Shown in pieces: positions 60,745-64,000 of a stretch of 64,000 nucleotides of DNA. This stretch comes from Ulota crispa (taxonomy: Eukaryota > Streptophyta > Bryopsida > Orthotrichales > Orthotrichaceae): NCBI GenBank assembly GCA_963920765.1, contig OY987247.1, forward strand, positions 18,696,471-18,760,470. Direction: 5' to 3'. The notes under the pieces were generated by a model. That model saw nothing but the letters and a program-made list of their open reading frames with translations. It did not search any database and was not told where the DNA came from. Numbering within the stretch: the stretch's first letter is position 1; every line of letters begins with the position of its first letter. The position numbers were made by a program, and so were the translations under genes.

Positions 60745-61742
60745 AGCCAAGTTCTATTAGTTGGGTAGTTGGATGTTTATAATAGAATAAAATCTCTATT
60801 AGTTGGATAGTTTGATGTTGCTCCAAGAAGATTAAGTGGCGGTTATGTGGCGGTTATTCATATTTCTATGGTTATGTGGCGATTATGGTCATCCTTGGGG
60901 ATGGGGTATACACAAGAATAGGGGGTGGTCGCTTGAAGAAGGATGCAAAGCATGTAGGTAGGCATAGTACAGGTAAGTTCATTGTAATGGAATGGAGAAG
61001 AAGCTTGAAGAAGGTGATTATGAGGAAGGTCATGTTAATTTTTTTGCAAGGACCCCCTCCCATGATGGCCCTCCGCCGGAACGGCAGGTACAAGGGTCCA
61101 CTAGTTTATATATATAATATAATTAGTTCTATTAGTTGTGTTGTTGGATGTCTATAATAGAATAAAATCTCTATTAGTTGGGTAGTTGGGTGTTGCTCCA
61201 AGAAGATTAAGTGGCAGTAAAGTGGCAATTAATCTTATTTCTATGGTTATGTGGCGGTTATGATTGTCTTTGGGGATGAAGTATACATGGAAATAGGGGG
61301 TGGTTGCTTAGGGAAGGAGATTGCCCTCTGCCGAAATGGCAGGTACATGGGTCCACTAATATATATATAATAAGCTTAGTTCTATTAGTTGGGTAGTTAG
61401 ATGTCAAAATAATAGAATGTAAGGTGATAGAGAAACTAATTAATAACCAAATTATTTGCAACCAAATTTTCTACCTTACTAACTAGCATTGGATGGGGGA
61501 CCATGGGCATGATATGGGTCATGGGCATGGGATGGGATGGGATTCTTTGGTGGAACCCATTCAATTTTTTCCAACTTGAATTTGGAATTCACATACAAAG
61601 GAATAGGGAGGGAGATGAAGACTCAAACTAATTTGAATCTAAAATTGAATTTGAGTTTAATTATCCCATGGAATATTTTTTATGAACATGGGGGTGGCCC
61701 AATAGCCTTCCGCTGGAACAGCGAGTGCACGGGTCCACTAGT
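60745..61742 (-). repeat. Three consecutive (TA)n-associated repeat units (i, ii, iii)
   Basis: Unit i (about 60745-61105), unit ii (about 61124-61360) and unit iii (about 61380-61742) each start ttctattagttgggtagtt or a variant and end gggtccacta(g/a)t on the plus strand, the inverse of X1 and X4. They are separated by short (TA)n runs. Unit iii carries a stub of the X1 minisatellite in inverse. Units i and ii share ttggggatg(g/a)(g/a)gtataca. Confidence 0.75.
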
Positions 61743-61746
61743 ATGT

Positions 61747-61776
61747 GTATATATATACACACACACACACACACAC

Positions 61777-61832
<56 letters not shown>
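61747..61832. repeat. Compound (AC)n-(AT)n microsatellite
   Basis: TATATA, then about ten AC repeats, then about 27 AT repeats, bordering the end of unit iii. Confidence 0.95.
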
Positions 61833-61834
<2 letters not shown>

Positions 61835-61940
61835 ATTCTTCTTTATTTGTTGTACAAACAAAATGTGCCTTAGGTTATAGGGCGCATGAAACAAATTATT
61901 ATCTAACACCTAGGGATCCATAGATTAGTAGAATGGCACA

Positions 61941-62300
61941 TTAACCTCTAAAGGACCAAGCAAAATTTTCTTCAAAAACTCTCCAAAATTGCCATTTTTG
62001 GACCATCAACTGAATTTGAAAACAAAAATGTTTTTATGCATATGTGACCATAAGATCTTATAGAAGAATAGTTTTAGAAGATGTGGAAAATATTTCAGAG
62101 TATTCCACCGTGTGGATTGGAAGATAGAATGGTTTGAATAATCAAAAATGTCTTGTGAAAAACCAAGGAGCTACCCTTCAAAAGGTGAAATTTGTAAGGA
62201 AAAAAGGACGTGTGGGTGGTACTTTTCTAAAACCTTTATTCCACCTAAGTAAAGTACATGTCAAAAAAGTTTCAAATCACTTGGAATTATATAACATATA
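61941..62300. mobile_element. TTAA-family element, copy E, inverted and truncated
   Basis: It starts TTAA-CCTCTAAAGGACCAAG and continues caaaattgccattttt...gtgaccataagatctta, the inverse of the right part of copies A-C (gtggcagttttgag, aagatcttatggttg). The far end was not found, so this copy is truncated or too diverged. Confidence 0.6.
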
Positions 62301-62839
62301 GAAAAAATTAGTAAGAGAAATGCAATAGAGTATGATTCAAAACACAAAATTGTTATGAATTTAATCATGGAAATGAAAAATGCTAATCCCAACAATTAAC
62401 ACCATATTCATTAATATGAGAGTTTTCTAATGAAATGAGAGATTATAGAAGCATCGTACATCAGAATTTCAACATAATAAGTTATCTATAAACCTAAAAG
62501 AATGATTGCCATGACTCATAGAAGGCATATGAAATGGAAACATATCACAAATCATGCATTTCTTTCTACAAAGAATCTTATGAAGACAAAATAAGGTGCC
62601 AATAAACAGAAAGGAACTCCAAACTATGGAATACACATTACAGTAGAAATCGAAAGTAAGTAAATATGCTCTACAGCGCATGGTATTGTAAATATTGACA
62701 CTAAATACAAGCAATCAAAAGATTGAGGTATTAAAAATTGCACTAAAATATGGTTTCTTGTGTTGGGAGAGAGTAATGAATGTTTTCATCCAAAACCTAT
62801 GAGTGTGACCTACTCTTTAACTTTTCTAAAGCCTTGAAT

Positions 62840-63900
62840 ATTGCTGGCCCGGAATTATACCTGGAACTATTTCTTCCAACGAGCCAATTATGTTCTTGGG
62901 CTTGAATCTTCAAGGCCTTTGCTTCCCAAGCATCCTAGGGACGCTTGCCAATAGAAGGAAGTAGATGACTGTTATGAGTCATCCAATGACGTTTTGTAGC
63001 AGCCCTTAACCAAGATCGTAGCAATGGAGGTTGAGAATCCTTTGACAATGTGGGCAGTCTTTGATTGATGGCGACAGTTTTTGCCAAAACTTCTGTGCAC
63101 TGTACAAATAAACAAAATTAGACAATAATGTGCAATCCATATCAATCAAGAAAGAAGGATTCAAATGCTACTCATAAAACAAAAACCCAAATCATTCAAA
63201 CCTGAGTAGCGACAATAAGTGAATCATTATTCCCGCTATAAAGTTTGCGTTAAGGCACAAAATTCCTTTGAGTTGGACTTTCAAGTAAACATCTTTGCAT
63301 GCGGCACCGCAGCGGCAACACAGAAGTCATAGAAAGGGGATGTTTCCCACCATTTGGAGGACTGTCAATGACACCATCATCCACATCAATGACGAAGAAA
63401 TCCATTGTGGATTTGGGCAGTGACCGCCGAGAATATGATAAGCCCCATGCCCTTTTGCAAAGTAGCAAGCTATTCATAGCCCATGAATGCAGTAGGAAAA
63501 GTAACATAGCTATAAACATAATCCATTCTAGTATTTGAAAAATCAAGCTAACTCTCACTCCAAACATGCAAAGGTAAAATGAAACATCAGTACATTCAAT
63601 TAACTTTCTATTAAGATAATAATACAAATAACAACCAACATGAGATAAAAAGGATGTACAAGACTACAAGGCTGAATGTCATTCTAGCTTTACTCAATTT
63701 CTCTCAATCAAAGTAGAATTGCATTCAAAGAAGTTATGATACATGCCTTCTTTAACAACTGGGTCATTGTCATAGTTGGAAGTGTCACGATCACAAGCAG
63801 ACAATGGACCTCCTATATCATTTAAACTCCTGAATGCGAGCAAACTATCTCTTCCAGCCTATTATAGGCAACAAATGCAAAGCAAGAGTTCATCAATTAG
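62840..63900 (-). pseudogene. Unrecognised multi-exon gene, partial, with two stops
   Basis: Reading leftward: a block at 63870-63750 reads AGRDSLLAFRSLNDIGGPLS, then DRDTSNYDNDPVVKEG. A second at 63460-63205 reads STMDFFVIDVDDGVIDSPPN, later TQRNFVP, a TAA stop, then RKLYSGNNDSLIVATQ ending at donor CAG/GTTTGA (about 63203). A third begins after TTTGTACAG near 63100 with CTEVLAKTVAINQRLPTLSK, then LLRSWLRAATKRHWMTHNSH, a TAG stop, DAWEAKALKIQAQEHNWLVG. Both stops could come from CAA or CAG by one C-to-T change. I do not recognise the product; the exon-intron pattern and protein-like composition suggest a host gene that extends past the right edge. Confidence 0.5.
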
Positions 63901-64000
63901 AAACCTATTGTGCTTGCAATCACCTTTGTAGGACCACCTCTCCGGCAGGACCACATTCTCTTATGAATTAAATCTATGCTATAAAAGAGAGTCATCAATA

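Noticed and set aside
60611-60826. Open frame with a long Ile-Tyr run
   Set aside because: It is a translation of the (AT)n microsatellite.
61537-61923. 128-codon plus-strand frame
   Set aside because: It spans the end of repeat unit iii and the (AC)n-(AT)n microsatellite; no real protein signal.

Overview
Organism. This is AT-rich eukaryotic plant nuclear DNA dominated by decayed transposable elements. GT-AG introns, a two-exon F-box gene and plant-type Ty3/gypsy, Helitron, Mutator-like, mariner/Stowaway-like and CACTA-like elements all point to a land plant. A SWIM-type transposase-like family, a kinase-like family with an HND loop, and a gypsy element carrying a cytosine methyltransferase domain are the kinds of sequence I associate with bryophytes, especially mosses. 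The moss assignment is inference. No rRNA, tRNA, CRISPR array or prokaryotic operon was seen.

Layout. 1-4000 (minus strand): Ty3/gypsy remnant in the order gag, aspartic protease, C5 cytosine-DNA methyltransferase, start of reverse transcriptase; it runs off the left edge. 5.2-5.9 kb: GC-rich island. 6.4-6.7 kb: possible terminal exon of a plus-strand gene. 10.0-10.5 kb: two palindromic MITEs. 12.67-16.55 kb: two TTAA-bounded 0.92-0.93 kb elements around a (TA)n-associated repeat with a minisatellite. 19.9-25.2 kb: a second Ty3/gypsy element with both LTRs. 25.3 kb: a CACTA-like MITE whose empty site survives in a sister repeat at 15.2 kb. 28.5-33.3 kb: a SWIM/Mutator-like transposase gene, open in one frame over long blocks but hit by many stop codons. 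35.7-38.5 kb: two more TTAA elements. 39.3-41.0 kb: kinase-like pseudogene. 41.4-41.9 kb: 174-bp tandem repeat. 43.8-44.5 kb: hairpin MITEs. 44.7-51.0 kb: Helitron Rep-helicase remnant interrupted by a MITE. 52.9-54.7 kb: F-box gene with a clean intron. 56.5-58.7 kb: (TA)n-associated repeat next to a 1.83 kb Stowaway-ended element. 60.7-61.8 kb: three more (TA)n-associated units. 62.8-63.9 kb: exons of an unrecognised gene running off the right edge.

How it fits together. Nothing here looks like an operon or working pathway; the window is a transposon graveyard with a few host-type genes. The most notable system is the retroelement that carries its own DNA methyltransferase. Many coding remnants are broken by stops at sites where the family appears to have Trp, Gln or Arg, the pattern expected from C-to-T decay of methylated cytosines.
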